From: an uncultured Tenacibaculum sp.
GTDB taxonomy: Bacteria > Bacteroidota > Bacteroidia > Flavobacteriales > Flavobacteriaceae
DNA: 64,000 bases
Assembly: GCF_947499065.1 (NCBI RefSeq)
Contig: NZ_CANMMT010000002.1
Span: 433,313 to 497,312 of the forward strand
Direction: 5' to 3'
Shown: piece after piece, positions 1 through 8,604 of the stretch
Position numbering within the stretch: the stretch's first letter is position 1
Layout: every line of letters begins with the position of its first letter
The notes under the pieces: model-generated
Told to the model about the DNA's origin: nothing
Databases searched by the model: none
The model's input: only the letters and a program-made list of their open reading frames with translations
Translations under genes and position numbers: made by a program

Positions 1-476
1 GCATAACCAAATCCTTTTATTTTGTTTTCATTAGCTAAACCAATATTAAATGCTAAAGCCACGAAAATAAAGGTTAAAAAAGCACCAATAGCTAATAAAG
101 AAATAAAGTTAAAAATAGCAGAAGATTGTATTACTCCATAGGCTAAAAAAGGTATGCCTAAACCTAATACTAAACTTAGAGAAAGAGATAGAGAGACTCC
201 AATATATTGTCCTAAAAATATGGTACTTCTTTTTAAAGGTTGTGCTAATAAAAGTTCTGTAAATTCCCTTGAATTATAATAGTACATAATTCCGAAAATG
301 GTTCCTATTAAAGGAGTTAGTACAACTATAATATTCATTAAGGTAATCACAGCTTTAGAGGTGTCATTATTTAGAAATAATAAAACAAAACCAATAACTA
401 GATAAAAGAAGAAATATACATAACTCCATCTACTTCGTAGTAAATCCGAAAAACTATATTTTAATATTTTAAGCAT
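1..476 (-). CDS. nosY: NosY-type ABC permease, 5' part only (cut by window edge)
   Basis: Membrane subunit of the NosDFY ABC system that supports copper-centre assembly of nitrous-oxide reductase. The reading frame opens with ATG at 474-476 (protein begins MLKILKYSFSDLLRSRW) and stays open to the left edge, about 158 residues. It shows several hydrophobic helices separated by short polar loops, including a NSREFTELLLAQPLKRS segment typical of NosY and ABC-2 permeases. Its start overlaps the end of nosF by 8 bases, so the two are translationally coupled. The identity rests on hydrophobic pattern, motif resemblance and gene order; the C-terminus is not visible. Confidence 0.85.
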   Translation of the reverse strand, partial: MLKILKYSFSDLLRSRWSYVYFFFYLVIGFVLLFLNNDTSKAVITLMNIIVVLTPLIGTIFGIMYYYNSREFTELLLAQPLKRSTIFLGQYIGVSLSLSLSLVLGLGIPFLAYGVIQSSAIFNFISLLAIGAFLTFIFVALAFNIGLANENKIKGFGY

Positions 477-1176
477 GTTCCTTAGTTAAAATGTTAGCAA
501 TTGCATGTTCTAAATCAGTTTGATTGGTTTGCTCTTTTAGTTGCTCAATTTTTCCTTTAAAGTGAATTTTTCCATCTAAAAGAAACACAATTTCATCAGA
601 CATTTCTTCAACAAAACTCATGATATGAGAAGTAATTAAAATGGTTTTTCCTTTTTTCTTTTCCCATTTAATCAATTCTTTTAAATGCAGTAATGAAATA
701 GGGTCTAAACCAGTTGTAGGTTCATCTAATATTATTAAATCACTATTAAACATAAAGGTTAACACCAAGTTGACTTTTTGTTTGGTACCTCCAGATAAAT
801 TCCCAAGTTTTTGTTTTAAAAAAGGTTGCAACCCAAAGAGTTCTATTAAGCCAGAATCTAAAGCTTCTTTTGTACGAACATCTTTAATCATTTGAATTAA
901 CTCTGATACAGTAAGGTTCTCAGGGAAATTAGCAATTTGCGGTAGGTAATTTATGTTATTACGATAGGTGTGCTTTTTTAAAATATCCTTGTCGTTTATT
1001 TTAATAGTTCCCTTATCAGGAATTACCATTCCTAAGATACTTTTTATAAGCGTAGTTTTTCCAGAACCATTTGGACCTAGTATTGCAAAAATTCCTTTAG
1101 ATTGAATATCTAAATCCAATTCTTTCAATACAGTAATTTTACCAAAAGTTTTATGTAAGTTTTTAATGTGTATCAT
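469..1176 (-). CDS. nosF: NosF, ABC ATP-binding subunit of the copper-centre assembly system
   Basis: A 235-residue cytoplasmic ATPase that energises NosDFY, needed for CuZ maturation of NosZ. Visible motifs are Walker A GPNGSGKTT (about residues 34-42), the ABC signature LSGGTKQK (about 127-134), Walker B LIILDEPTTGLDP and the switch histidine in TSH. Length is normal for the family, which is shorter at the C-terminus than most exporters. The ATG overlaps the nosD stop by four bases (ATGA) and the stop overlaps nosY, so nosD-nosF-nosY is one translational unit. General ABC exporter ATPases look similar; gene context makes the NosF call firm. Confidence 0.93.
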   Translation of the reverse strand: MIHIKNLHKTFGKITVLKELDLDIQSKGIFAILGPNGSGKTTLIKSILGMVIPDKGTIKINDKDILKKHTYRNNINYLPQIANFPENLTVSELIQMIKDVRTKEALDSGLIELFGLQPFLKQKLGNLSGGTKQKVNLVLTFMFNSDLIILDEPTTGLDPISLLHLKELIKWEKKKGKTILITSHIMSFVEEMSDEIVFLLDGKIHFKGKIEQLKEQTNQTDLEHAIANILTKEHA

Positions 1177-2417
1177 TCTATTTTGTTCATTGATGGTTCT
1201 TTATCTACTAAATTATCTGGAGTAAATGCTGGTGATATTTTTTCAGAAAAATTGATAATATCTACAAACAAACTTCTTAACAATACTATTGCTTCTGGAG
1301 TCTTATTTACTACATAAGAAAAGAGTTTTACAGGTCTGTATGGTACATCTCCAATTCCGTTTTTATCTAAATCATAACCTGTATAAGAGCTCCAGTAATT
1401 GTTATTAAAACTATTGTCATTTAGTTTACTATTGTATGATAAATCGAAAGAATTGTTTAAAAAATTGTTTCTATAAAATTTATTAGCATAGCAAGCTCCG
1501 GCTATTTTTAAAGCCCATCCGTTACTAGTAAAAGTATTTTTAGAATAGTTAATTCTTGTAGATCCTTCAATATTAATTGCTGTAGTGTTTTCTTGAAAGG
1601 TATTGTTATTAATTTCAGCATCATAAATTTCTTTTAATAACAATCCATAGGAAGCTGTTCCCCAATTTTTTAAAAAGGTATTGTTGGTCATTGTTATAAA
1701 CTTTGAAAACATTACTGCTACACCTGAACCGTTATTTTCAAAAGTATTATGATGATATTCATCGTTGTTAGAGAACATAAAATGTAACCCATATCGTAAG
1801 TTTTTAAAACTTGAATTATTAAGAACCTTACTATGGGTTACAAATTCAAAATAGATACCGTCTCTTAAATTATGAACTTTATTCTCTTCTATCAGAACAT
1901 TAGAACTATGCCATAAGTGAATACCATTTCCCGATCCTGCTTCATCTTTAGCTTCACTAGAAATATGGTTATTTTTGATAAGTCCATGGTGAGATTTTTC
2001 AATTAAAATCCCGAAAAACACAGTTTTTAAACGAACATTTTCAATCTTAAAATACTTGCTTTTAGAAATATAGATAGCAGCAAAATCTTTGGTGTAACTT
2101 TTACCTACATTTTCTAAAGTAATTCCATTAATAGCAACACTATCTGAAGCTATTTTAAGAATGTATCCTTTTTTATTTCCATTAATAATGGCTTCTTTAT
2201 TGCCTATAATAGTTAAAGGTTTATTTATAAATATATCATGTTCGTTATATACACCTTTTCCTAAATAAATGGAATCATGTTTAGAAGCTACTTTAACGGC
2301 TTCTTGTATTGTTTTAATTTTACAATTAGAACAAACACGTAGCTGTTGCGCATTCACAAACATTCCAGTAAATAGGAGGATACAAGTGATTATATGATAT
2401 GTAACTTTTAGTTTCAT
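1173..2417 (-). CDS. nosD: NosD, periplasmic right-handed beta-helix protein
   Basis: A 414-residue exported protein with an N-terminal Sec signal (hydrophobic stretch ending MFVNAQQ, about residue 24). The body is a chain of short Asn-rich repeats (for example NNTF, KNNHISSEA, ENKVHNLRDGIYF) characteristic of the parallel beta-helix carbohydrate-binding/CASH fold of NosD. NosD works with NosF and NosY to deliver or assemble sulfur and copper for the CuZ site of NosZ in the periplasm. A CSNCK pair near residue 34-37 might bind copper, which is inference. It abuts the CopD-like gene without a gap and overlaps nosF. Confidence 0.93.
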   Translation of the reverse strand: MKLKVTYHIITCILLFTGMFVNAQQLRVCSNCKIKTIQEAVKVASKHDSIYLGKGVYNEHDIFINKPLTIIGNKEAIINGNKKGYILKIASDSVAINGITLENVGKSYTKDFAAIYISKSKYFKIENVRLKTVFFGILIEKSHHGLIKNNHISSEAKDEAGSGNGIHLWHSSNVLIEENKVHNLRDGIYFEFVTHSKVLNNSSFKNLRYGLHFMFSNNDEYHHNTFENNGSGVAVMFSKFITMTNNTFLKNWGTASYGLLLKEIYDAEINNNTFQENTTAINIEGSTRINYSKNTFTSNGWALKIAGACYANKFYRNNFLNNSFDLSYNSKLNDNSFNNNYWSSYTGYDLDKNGIGDVPYRPVKLFSYVVNKTPEAIVLLRSLFVDIINFSEKISPAFTPDNLVDKEPSMNKIE

Positions 2418-2852
2418 TTAAAATAGTAAACCAGTTCTAAAACTAACTCCAACCAATACAAATAGAATACTTACAAGAGTAACTAGAATAATATGAGCAG
2501 CTAATGGTTTTAGTTTTCTTTTTGGGATTAAAAAAAAACGTGCATGAATGGCTAATGCTAATGTGGTTGCTAATAAGACTAGTTTTAGTATTATATGTTT
2601 AGAAAAATAAGACTCTAATGTAAACCAATTAGACAATTCAGGTACTCGAATTAAAGCCAATGATATACCACTAATAACCAGTACTAATAAAGCAGGTAAA
2701 CCTATAGGTTCATAAGCCTTTTCAAAATTTTCAACTATTGAAAAATCATTCTTTTTTAAGGCTTTTGGGAGAAAACGAATAACCAAAATTAAATGGCCTC
2801 CAACCCAAATTGAAGCAGCAATAATATGTACAAAAATTAATAGTGAATACAT
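2418..2852 (-). CDS. CopD-like four-helix membrane protein of the nos operon
   Basis: A 144-residue integral membrane protein with four predicted helices. It opens with LIFVHIIAASIWVGGHL, a His-containing first helix typical of the CopD/DUF2214 group of copper- or haem-associated membrane proteins, and has a second conserved His in the third helix (LAIHARFF). It lies inside the nos operon, 10 bases after the NosL-barrel fusion gene and directly followed by nosD. This suggests a role in moving copper across the inner membrane for NosZ maturation. Family membership is moderately sure; the copper role is inferred from context. Confidence 0.7.
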   Translation of the reverse strand: MYSLLIFVHIIAASIWVGGHLILVIRFLPKALKKNDFSIVENFEKAYEPIGLPALLVLVISGISLALIRVPELSNWFTLESYFSKHIILKLVLLATTLALAIHARFFLIPKRKLKPLAAHIILVTLVSILFVLVGVSFRTGLLF

Positions 2853-2862
2853 TTTTAATGTG

Positions 2863-4275
2863 TTAAATAGCGTATTTAATACCTAACTGAAAAGATAAAT
2901 CTTCGTCCATTTGAATACCATTGTAGTTTTCATAAATAGGAGCACCAGCTTCAATACCAATTCTAAAATTTTTAAGGCTCGAGTTTTGATTAAACATAAG
3001 ATTAAAACCTAGAAATGTTTTTATTTTTTCGCCACCATAGTTATTGGTGTTTGCAGTAGGAACCATCATAGGGGTAAGCTCAGTATCTCTTCCTGATATT
3101 TTACCTTGAGAAATACCTAAAACTCTTCCGGAAATGCTAATCCAATTGGCAACTTTGTAAGCTCCCCAAATATTAATCTGTTGTGTGTTTCCTAATCTGT
3201 AATCTTGACTATTGGTTCCTGTTCTGAAGGTAAATAAAGGTTGTACTCCCCAAGAAATGTATTCGGTATTTCCTTTATAAGTTGCACCCAGGGTAATATC
3301 AAAAGTACCAGAACCTAGCTGCATAGCATAAGGAAGTTTGGCATTTTGCATCATAGGAGTATCATCTTTCTGTTTAATGTTACCAATTGGGATGTTTAAT
3401 GTACCATTTAAGTGGATAGAAGTATTCATTTTATTATAAATGCTATACAATGCACCTAATTTTAAATCCCCAAATCCAGAAGAACTTGTAGAAAAATCTC
3501 TAAACATGGTATTACCGCCCATCATCATACGAGCTTTTAAATTCATCTTATTTCTAACAAAATTTTGCATTAGCATAAGAGTTAACTTATCAGAAGGGGC
3601 ATACATTACTCCTAACATATACATATCCATAGTCATATTTTGTGGAGCAACCATGTATGTATTAAAAATAGAAGTGTTATTTATAGTAGAAGTTCCAGAA
3701 CGATTCCCGTCCATTTCCATATTCATATAACGAAACGAAACCATAAACCCATTTTTTGAGTGTAAATGATCTCCCATTACACCAATTGGTGCATGTGCAT
3801 CAGGTCTATTATGGTGCTCATGATGATGTTCTGTATCTCCAATTTTATTAGTATTAAAAGCATTTCTAATTTCTTGCCATGTATATAGTTTTCCTTTCTT
3901 AGTTTTTAGGATTAACTCAGCTTCTTTTTTAGTTTTAAAAGCAGATAAGTTAGCGCCCATAGGACTTTTAATAGCATTACTAATTAGATAAGTAGCTGTT
4001 ATAGCATTAATTTGTTTACCACTGTTATAATCGGCAACTGTTAGGTTAGAAATAGAAGTTGTTTTTTGCTCTTTTAAATAATTAGCAAGGCATTCAATAG
4101 CATCAAAGTTTAGAACTTTATTAGTGTTTGTTGTTGCTTGAGCATTATGTAATTTATCTTTAATAAGCATATTACATTGAATACACTGATTATAAGAATC
4201 TTGGTTTTGAGAAATAGCTGTTTTATTTAGAAATAGAACAACAATTAGGCAAAACAAATAATATTTTGCTTTCAT
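2863..4275 (-). CDS. NosL-like domain fused to a Met-rich outer-membrane barrel
   Basis: A 470-residue exported protein with two parts. After a signal peptide (to about residue 22), residues 30-140 copy the NosL plan: a CIQCNM copper site at 31-36, the FDAIECL segment and the KSPMGANLSAF segment, all matched in the next gene (nosL). A His-rich linker (about 149-172, with HHHEHH) leads to roughly 300 residues of alternating beta strands ending in an aromatic-poor ...FQLGIKYAI strand, as in outer-membrane transporters of the phenol-degradation MetA type. The start of the barrel is strikingly methionine-rich (MNMEMDG, NMTMDMYML, LMLMQNF, ARMMMGG). I infer copper transfer between outer membrane and NosZ; this is not proven. 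Confidence 0.75.
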   Translation of the reverse strand: MKAKYYLFCLIVVLFLNKTAISQNQDSYNQCIQCNMLIKDKLHNAQATTNTNKVLNFDAIECLANYLKEQKTTSISNLTVADYNSGKQINAITATYLISNAIKSPMGANLSAFKTKKEAELILKTKKGKLYTWQEIRNAFNTNKIGDTEHHHEHHNRPDAHAPIGVMGDHLHSKNGFMVSFRYMNMEMDGNRSGTSTINNTSIFNTYMVAPQNMTMDMYMLGVMYAPSDKLTLMLMQNFVRNKMNLKARMMMGGNTMFRDFSTSSSGFGDLKLGALYSIYNKMNTSIHLNGTLNIPIGNIKQKDDTPMMQNAKLPYAMQLGSGTFDITLGATYKGNTEYISWGVQPLFTFRTGTNSQDYRLGNTQQINIWGAYKVANWISISGRVLGISQGKISGRDTELTPMMVPTANTNNYGGEKIKTFLGFNLMFNQNSSLKNFRIGIEAGAPIYENYNGIQMDEDLSFQLGIKYAI

Positions 4276-4316
4276 TTTTTTGATTGATTTTATTGTTGAA
4301 TTCTAGTTATATTGTC

Positions 4317-4739
4317 TTAATTGAAGTGCTCTTTGATAGCTTCCCAATTAAATATGTTATTTCCATTAAGTTTAGCCTCGCTTTCAGTAGCGTAAGCTGA
4401 TAAATATGCGCCCATAGGGCTTTTAATTTGTTTATTTATTAGATAAGTAGCCTCAGTAGCATTAATTAATTTTTCAGGCTTTGTATAGTCTGTTACTAAG
4501 ATATGTGCTAAAGAGTTTTCTTCCTTGTTTTTAATATCGTTTAGCATACATTCCGTTGCATCGTATTTAGATGCTCTCCCTTTTTTAGTAACAATTTGTG
4601 CTGCGAATTTCTTCTCTACAATTGTCATCTTACAAAAGCTACAAGCGTCGGTACCATAATCAATTTTTTGAGGTTGCACTGTACAACTAGCTAATAAGAG
4701 TAAGGCAAATAAAAAGATAAAAGGCTTTATATAATTCAT
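4317..4739 (-). CDS. nosL: NosL, copper-binding lipoprotein
   Basis: A 140-residue lipoprotein with lipobox LLLASC (lipidated Cys19) and the Cu(I)-binding site CSFCKM at residues 33-38. It continues with the family segments YDATECM and KSPMGAYLSAY. NosL is a copper chaperone thought to hand Cu(I) to NosZ in the periplasm. It lies one base downstream of the unknown 196-residue membrane protein gene and 41 bases upstream of the NosL-barrel fusion, so the operon holds two NosL domains. Length and motifs are normal. Confidence 0.93.
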   Translation of the reverse strand: MNYIKPFIFLFALLLLASCTVQPQKIDYGTDACSFCKMTIVEKKFAAQIVTKKGRASKYDATECMLNDIKNKEENSLAHILVTDYTKPEKLINATEATYLINKQIKSPMGAYLSAYATESEAKLNGNNIFNWEAIKEHFN

Positions 4740-4740
4740 A

Positions 4741-5331
4741 CTAATTCTTTTTGGTTTGTTTTTTTCCTATGAAATAAGAAGCAAGTGTTAATAACATACC
4801 TATAAACATAAAGTAAGCCCCTAATCTAGGATAAGAATGTGCTGTAAAGTTTAAGATTTCTTTAGTACCCAATAAAGGAGGTTGAAATCCCATAACAGAG
4901 CCATCAGGGTTGGTAAACTTCATAATTGCTTTTGGATCTAAATTATGCCCGTAGTCATATTCCCATAAGTAGAAATCGTACATACCCGCAATACCTAAAA
5001 TAGTCATCACTATAAACCAACCTAAATACCATTTATAATTTGCTTTTAATCCTATAAGTACTCCTAAAGCTACCATAATTCCAATTACTATAGGAAAAAC
5101 TTTAAATTCAGGAATAGTTTTAGGTATGTATTGCATTCCTACATAATGATTCATTAAATTGATATTTTTAATATCAAACTCATTAGTATCAGAAAACTTA
5201 TTGATATAAATATCCATTCCAAGCGGAGTAGGGTATTGTGGAGCTTCTAAGGTAATATTCCAAAGAGGGAATATAAAGAGACCTAATAATAATAAAGCAC
5301 CGGCTATCATTGTAATTTTAGGCTGTTTCAT
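4741..5331 (-). CDS. Conserved-looking membrane protein of the nos operon, function unknown
   Basis: A 196-residue protein with about four membrane helices (residues 8-25, 80-98, 103-120, 168-188). A periplasmic loop rich in aromatic residues and prolines lies between the first two helices, including APQYPTPLGMDIYINKF and NLMNHYVGMQYIPK. A second loop carries YDFYLWEYDYGHNLDP. I do not recognise a named domain. Position between nosZ and nosL, and His/Met/Tyr-containing periplasmic loops, suggest an accessory role in copper delivery or electron transfer to NosZ. It begins 88 bases after the nosZ stop, beyond a strong hairpin. Confidence 0.75.
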   Translation of the reverse strand: MKQPKITMIAGALLLLGLFIFPLWNITLEAPQYPTPLGMDIYINKFSDTNEFDIKNINLMNHYVGMQYIPKTIPEFKVFPIVIGIMVALGVLIGLKANYKWYLGWFIVMTILGIAGMYDFYLWEYDYGHNLDPKAIMKFTNPDGSVMGFQPPLLGTKEILNFTAHSYPRLGAYFMFIGMLLTLASYFIGKKQTKKN

Positions 5332-5358
5332 CTTTTGCTTATTTAATTTTTGATGAAA

Positions 5359-5399
5359 GGCTGCTTGAAAACATATTCAATCTCAAAACTCAAGCAGCC
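5359..5399 (-). terminator. Intra-operon hairpin downstream of nosZ
   Basis: A perfect 9-bp stem (GGCTGCTTG at 5359-5367 with CAAGCAGCC at 5391-5399) encloses a 23-nt loop in the gap after the nosZ stop. On the minus strand the stem is followed by TTTCATC and only a weak T run, so it is probably a leaky terminator or an RNA-stabilising/processing stem. It could allow more nosZ than downstream assembly proteins. Confidence 0.6.
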
Positions 5400-5419
5400 A
5401 GTCAATCAAAAAAAATTAA

Positions 5420-7384
5420 TTACTCACCATCTAAAGACCAGGATAGTTCTATGTTAGAGCTTTTAGGGGATACTCTAACATATCCTTGCATCTCTTGATG
5501 CAGCGCCGAACAAAAATCAGTACAATAGAATGGCCAAACACCTACTTGTTTTGGTTCCCATAAAAATGTTTCAGTTTGTCCAGGCATAATTAATAATTCA
5601 GAAGTATTTGCACCAATCATGCTTACTCCATGGGGAACATCGTAATCTTGTTCTAAGTTGGTAATATGGAAGTATACTTTATCGCCTACTTTAATTCCTT
5701 CAATGTTGTCAGGGGCAAAGTGACTACGAATCATGGTCATGTATACATGTACAGTATTACCATCTCTAACTACTTTTGCATCTGCTTCGCTTTTAGTTAC
5801 AAAAGGATGTTTATTATCTTCTAATTTGAAAAACTTTTTAGAACGTGGTTTTACTAAATCAGCAGGAATACCAGCAGCATAATGAGGCTCTCCAACAGTA
5901 GGGAAATCTAGTAATAGCTCCATTTTTTCTCCAGAAATGTCATATAACTGTGCCGACTGTGTTACTTCTGGACCTGTAGGTAAATAACGGTCTTTTGTTA
6001 TTTTATTCATAACCAATACGTATTTACCAAATGGTTTGCGAGAGTTTCCTCCAGGAACCATTAAGTGTCCAGGTGAATAATAAGTAGGCTTTCTATCGAT
6101 TACTTCCCATGAACCTAATTTCCATTTTACAACTTCAGAAGAAATAAAGAACGTAGTATAAGCATTTCCTTCATTATCAAACTCTGTATGTAAAGGTCCT
6201 AAACCTGCTTGCTTTACACTACCAGCATTAATAGCTTCAAAATTCAAAATTGGAATTCCGTATGCGTCACCATCAAAAGATTTATCTTCAATAGCTTTCA
6301 TCATCTTACTGTAAGAGTGTACCGTTAAATCTGCTGATAATTTTCCACTACCTACAATGTATTCACCATCTGGACTCACATCACAACCGTGAGGAGATTT
6401 AGGGGTAGGTAAGAAGTAGATTGCTCCAGGTACTTCAGAAGGATCAATTACTAAAACTTCTTTTTTCATGGTAGATGTTGCTGAATGTGTATGCTCATCA
6501 TATACATTATGGGCATAGTTAGCAGGCATCTTTTTTCCTCCTCCGTTTTTTACATAATCAGCTACTTTTTTCCAGTTAATAGCCGTAATAAAGTCTTTAT
6601 CATTTTGTGAAGCATTTACTTCTAATAATGTATTTGCTTCTTCAGTATTGTAAGTGGTAAAGAAAAACCAATCTTTAGAATCTCCTCGTCCAGGATGTGC
6701 TTTGTCATAATCGAATCCAGGCATTAAAATTTGAAACTCTAAATCCATTCCTCCATCTTCTGGATTTACTTTAATAAATGATAAAGCTCCTTTAAAATTA
6801 CCTTTGTATTCTTTAATAGGCATATCTCTTTGAGGGACTGGTATAGCAAAACGAGTTCCTGCTACTACGTATTCTGTATTTTCTGTTACATATGAGGAAC
6901 TGTGGTTCCCTGCTGTATTAGGAATCTCAATAATTTCAGTAGTTTCAAAAGTAGACAAGTCTATCTTAGCAATACGAGGTGTATTGTTTCCATTGATAAA
7001 TACAAATCGACCATCTAAAACACCATTGGTTTGAGAGATATCAGGGTGATGGGCATCATCCCAAGGAATAAAACCATGAGAAGTATTTAGCATTGGTTTT
7101 GTTTCTTCATTAAATCCCCAAGCTTTTTCAGCATCTACTGAAAATACAGGAATAACTTTAAATAATCTTCCAGAAGGTAATCCATAAACGGCTAGTTGTC
7201 CACTGAATCCACCAGAAACAAATGCATAAAATTCATCATGTTCTCCAGGTGCTACGTATACTTTTTCTGCATTATTTCCTGACAATACTCCTTTATTAGT
7301 TCCTTTTTTATTATTGTTTCCGCAACTAATCAAAAACAGTGATGATGAGATTATTGCAAGAAATATTTTAATTGTAGTTTTCAT
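5420..7384 (-). CDS. nosZ: Nitrous-oxide reductase, clade II type
   Basis: Terminal enzyme of denitrification, reducing N2O to N2 in the periplasm. The 654-residue protein has a lipobox-type Sec signal (FLISCG, Cys21) instead of the Tat signal of clade I enzymes, which is the clade II hallmark. Histidines of the seven-bladed CuZ propeller are visible in DAHHPD, GNHSSSY, DEHTHS, SPHGCDV, GPLHTEF, SPGHLMV and GEPHYAAG. The C-terminal cupredoxin holds the CuA site: DVPHG (His about 585) and C621-x3-C625-x3-H629-x2-M632 in YCTDFCSALHQEM. It lies 19 bases downstream of a cytochrome c gene. The protein appears complete and catalytically intact. Confidence 0.97.
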   Translation of the reverse strand: MKTTIKIFLAIISSSLFLISCGNNNKKGTNKGVLSGNNAEKVYVAPGEHDEFYAFVSGGFSGQLAVYGLPSGRLFKVIPVFSVDAEKAWGFNEETKPMLNTSHGFIPWDDAHHPDISQTNGVLDGRFVFINGNNTPRIAKIDLSTFETTEIIEIPNTAGNHSSSYVTENTEYVVAGTRFAIPVPQRDMPIKEYKGNFKGALSFIKVNPEDGGMDLEFQILMPGFDYDKAHPGRGDSKDWFFFTTYNTEEANTLLEVNASQNDKDFITAINWKKVADYVKNGGGKKMPANYAHNVYDEHTHSATSTMKKEVLVIDPSEVPGAIYFLPTPKSPHGCDVSPDGEYIVGSGKLSADLTVHSYSKMMKAIEDKSFDGDAYGIPILNFEAINAGSVKQAGLGPLHTEFDNEGNAYTTFFISSEVVKWKLGSWEVIDRKPTYYSPGHLMVPGGNSRKPFGKYVLVMNKITKDRYLPTGPEVTQSAQLYDISGEKMELLLDFPTVGEPHYAAGIPADLVKPRSKKFFKLEDNKHPFVTKSEADAKVVRDGNTVHVYMTMIRSHFAPDNIEGIKVGDKVYFHITNLEQDYDVPHGVSMIGANTSELLIMPGQTETFLWEPKQVGVWPFYCTDFCSALHQEMQGYVRVSPKSSNIELSWSLDGE

Positions 7385-7403
7385 AAATTCTTGTTTTTGG
7401 TTA

Positions 7404-7907
7404 TTATAAGGTTCTGAAATATTCTAATACAGCTCTTGATTCTTTTTCAGTTAAATTCTGATTTGCCATTGGAGAACCATTGAACTTGATTAGTAATTCT
7501 TTAGCTATAGGATCTTTTTTTACCATTTCTTCTGGGTTTAAAATCATATTCATAACCCATTCTGGAGAACGTCTTTCTAAGATACCTGTAGGGTTTGGTC
7601 CTATAAATTTTCTATTTACTCTATGACATGATGAACACTTATTTTTAAATAATAGTTTACCTTCTTCAGCCATTGCTGTATTAATTGTAGGATCTAATTT
7701 TAAAGATTTAACAGGACCTATTCCTTTGTTGTTTAAATCAATTGTTCCGCTTTCAGTAGCTTTTTTTACTACTTTTTTAGCAGGCGTTTTTTTTACTGCT
7801 TCTTTAGATACTGTTGAAGAATTATAAGAAGGTCTTTTTTTATCATTACCACCACAGCTTATGAAAACTATGATTAGAAGCGTTGTTAGTAGGTTTTGTA
7901 ATTTCAT
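7404..7907 (-). CDS. Monohaem cytochrome c lipoprotein of the nos operon
   Basis: A 167-residue lipoprotein (lipobox VFISCGG, Cys18) with a Lys/Thr-rich spacer to about residue 70 and then a class I cytochrome c domain. The single haem motif is CSSCH in KNKCSSCHRV, and the axial Met is probably in GSPMANQNLT. It precedes nosZ by 19 bases in the same operon. A role as membrane-anchored electron donor to NosZ is the natural inference, as for cytochromes in other clade II nos clusters. Confidence 0.85.
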   Translation of the reverse strand: MKLQNLLTTLLIIVFISCGGNDKKRPSYNSSTVSKEAVKKTPAKKVVKKATESGTIDLNNKGIGPVKSLKLDPTINTAMAEEGKLLFKNKCSSCHRVNRKFIGPNPTGILERRSPEWVMNMILNPEEMVKKDPIAKELLIKFNGSPMANQNLTEKESRAVLEYFRTL

Positions 7908-7927
7908 ATGCTAAATTGATTTTAGAG

Positions 7928-8500
7928 TTAGTTATCTTTAGGTACTAAGACATCTCCAATAACATGGACCCATCCGTTACTTACTTTTACCGATTTTAAA
8001 ATTTTTGTATTTCCCACATACAAATCGTCACCTTGTTTTGTAACATCTAAATATTTACCAGATGCCATATATAGCTTTCTGTTTTTTCTAACATTTTTCT
8101 CCAAAGTTTTTATCGGGTAATTAGCTGGAGCTACATGGTTTTTGAGCACAAAAGCTAACTGTGATTTGTTTTCTGGTTTTAATAATGTTTCTACGGTTCC
8201 TTCTGGAAGTTTATCGAATGCTGTATTTATGGGAGCGAATACAGTTAATGGACCAGCATTTACAAGTGCATCTTCTACACCTGCGGCTTTTACAGCTACG
8301 ACCAATGTTTTAAAATCATCTAAGGATTTTGCTACTTGTAAAGCATTAGCTTCAGAATCTTTATCAACTACTGCTGCTTGTCCTTTATGTACTGTTGTAG
8401 TAGCTTTTGTATCATTATTAGAAGCTTCATTTTTAGTCTCTTTACATGAGATAAAAAAGACCAAAAGTATAAATGATAGTAAGGGAATTTTTATTTTCAT
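7928..8500 (-). CDS. Fasciclin-domain lipoprotein, first gene of the nos operon
   Basis: A 190-residue lipoprotein (lipobox FFISCK) with one fasciclin (FAS1) domain over residues 55-190. Visible family motifs are the H1-like GPLTVFAPINTAFDKLP and the H2-like GWVHVIGDVLVPKD. FAS1 proteins usually mediate adhesion or protein-protein contacts in the envelope. Here the gene is the promoter-proximal member of the nos operon, 20 bases before the cytochrome c gene, so it presumably works with NosZ or its cytochrome; the mechanism is unknown. Confidence 0.85.
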   Translation of the reverse strand: MKIKIPLLSFILLVFFISCKETKNEASNNDTKATTTVHKGQAAVVDKDSEANALQVAKSLDDFKTLVVAVKAAGVEDALVNAGPLTVFAPINTAFDKLPEGTVETLLKPENKSQLAFVLKNHVAPANYPIKTLEKNVRKNRKLYMASGKYLDVTKQGDDLYVGNTKILKSVKVSNGWVHVIGDVLVPKDN

Positions 8501-8525
8501 CTGTGTAAGATTTATAATTCTTGTA

Positions 8526-8571
8526 CAAATTTATAGAGCAGTTTTAAGTTAAAATATGATTAATATCATAT
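8526..8571 (-). promoter_or_regulatory. nos operon promoter with FNR/CRP-type box
   Basis: Reading the minus strand, a -7 element TAAATTTG (8533-8526) matches the Bacteroidota TAnnTTTG consensus exactly. Upstream is a perfect 7-bp inverted repeat ATATGAT-TAAT-ATCATAT (8554-8571) containing TGAT-N4-ATCA, the FNR/CRP half-site core. The repeat centre is 36.5 nt from the last G of the -7 box, placing it near -42, the class II activator position. The same geometry recurs at three other promoters in this window. Confidence 0.75.
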
Positions 8572-8604
8572 TAAAAGACTTTTTTATCTTTTATTGATTT
8601 ATAA

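Noticed and set aside
8142..8552. 136-residue plus-strand frame opposite the fasciclin gene
   Set aside because: Shadow of the real minus-strand gene, with Ser/Thr/Ala-rich complement composition; the same holds for other long antisense frames in nosZ, napA, clpB, fahA and rmuC.
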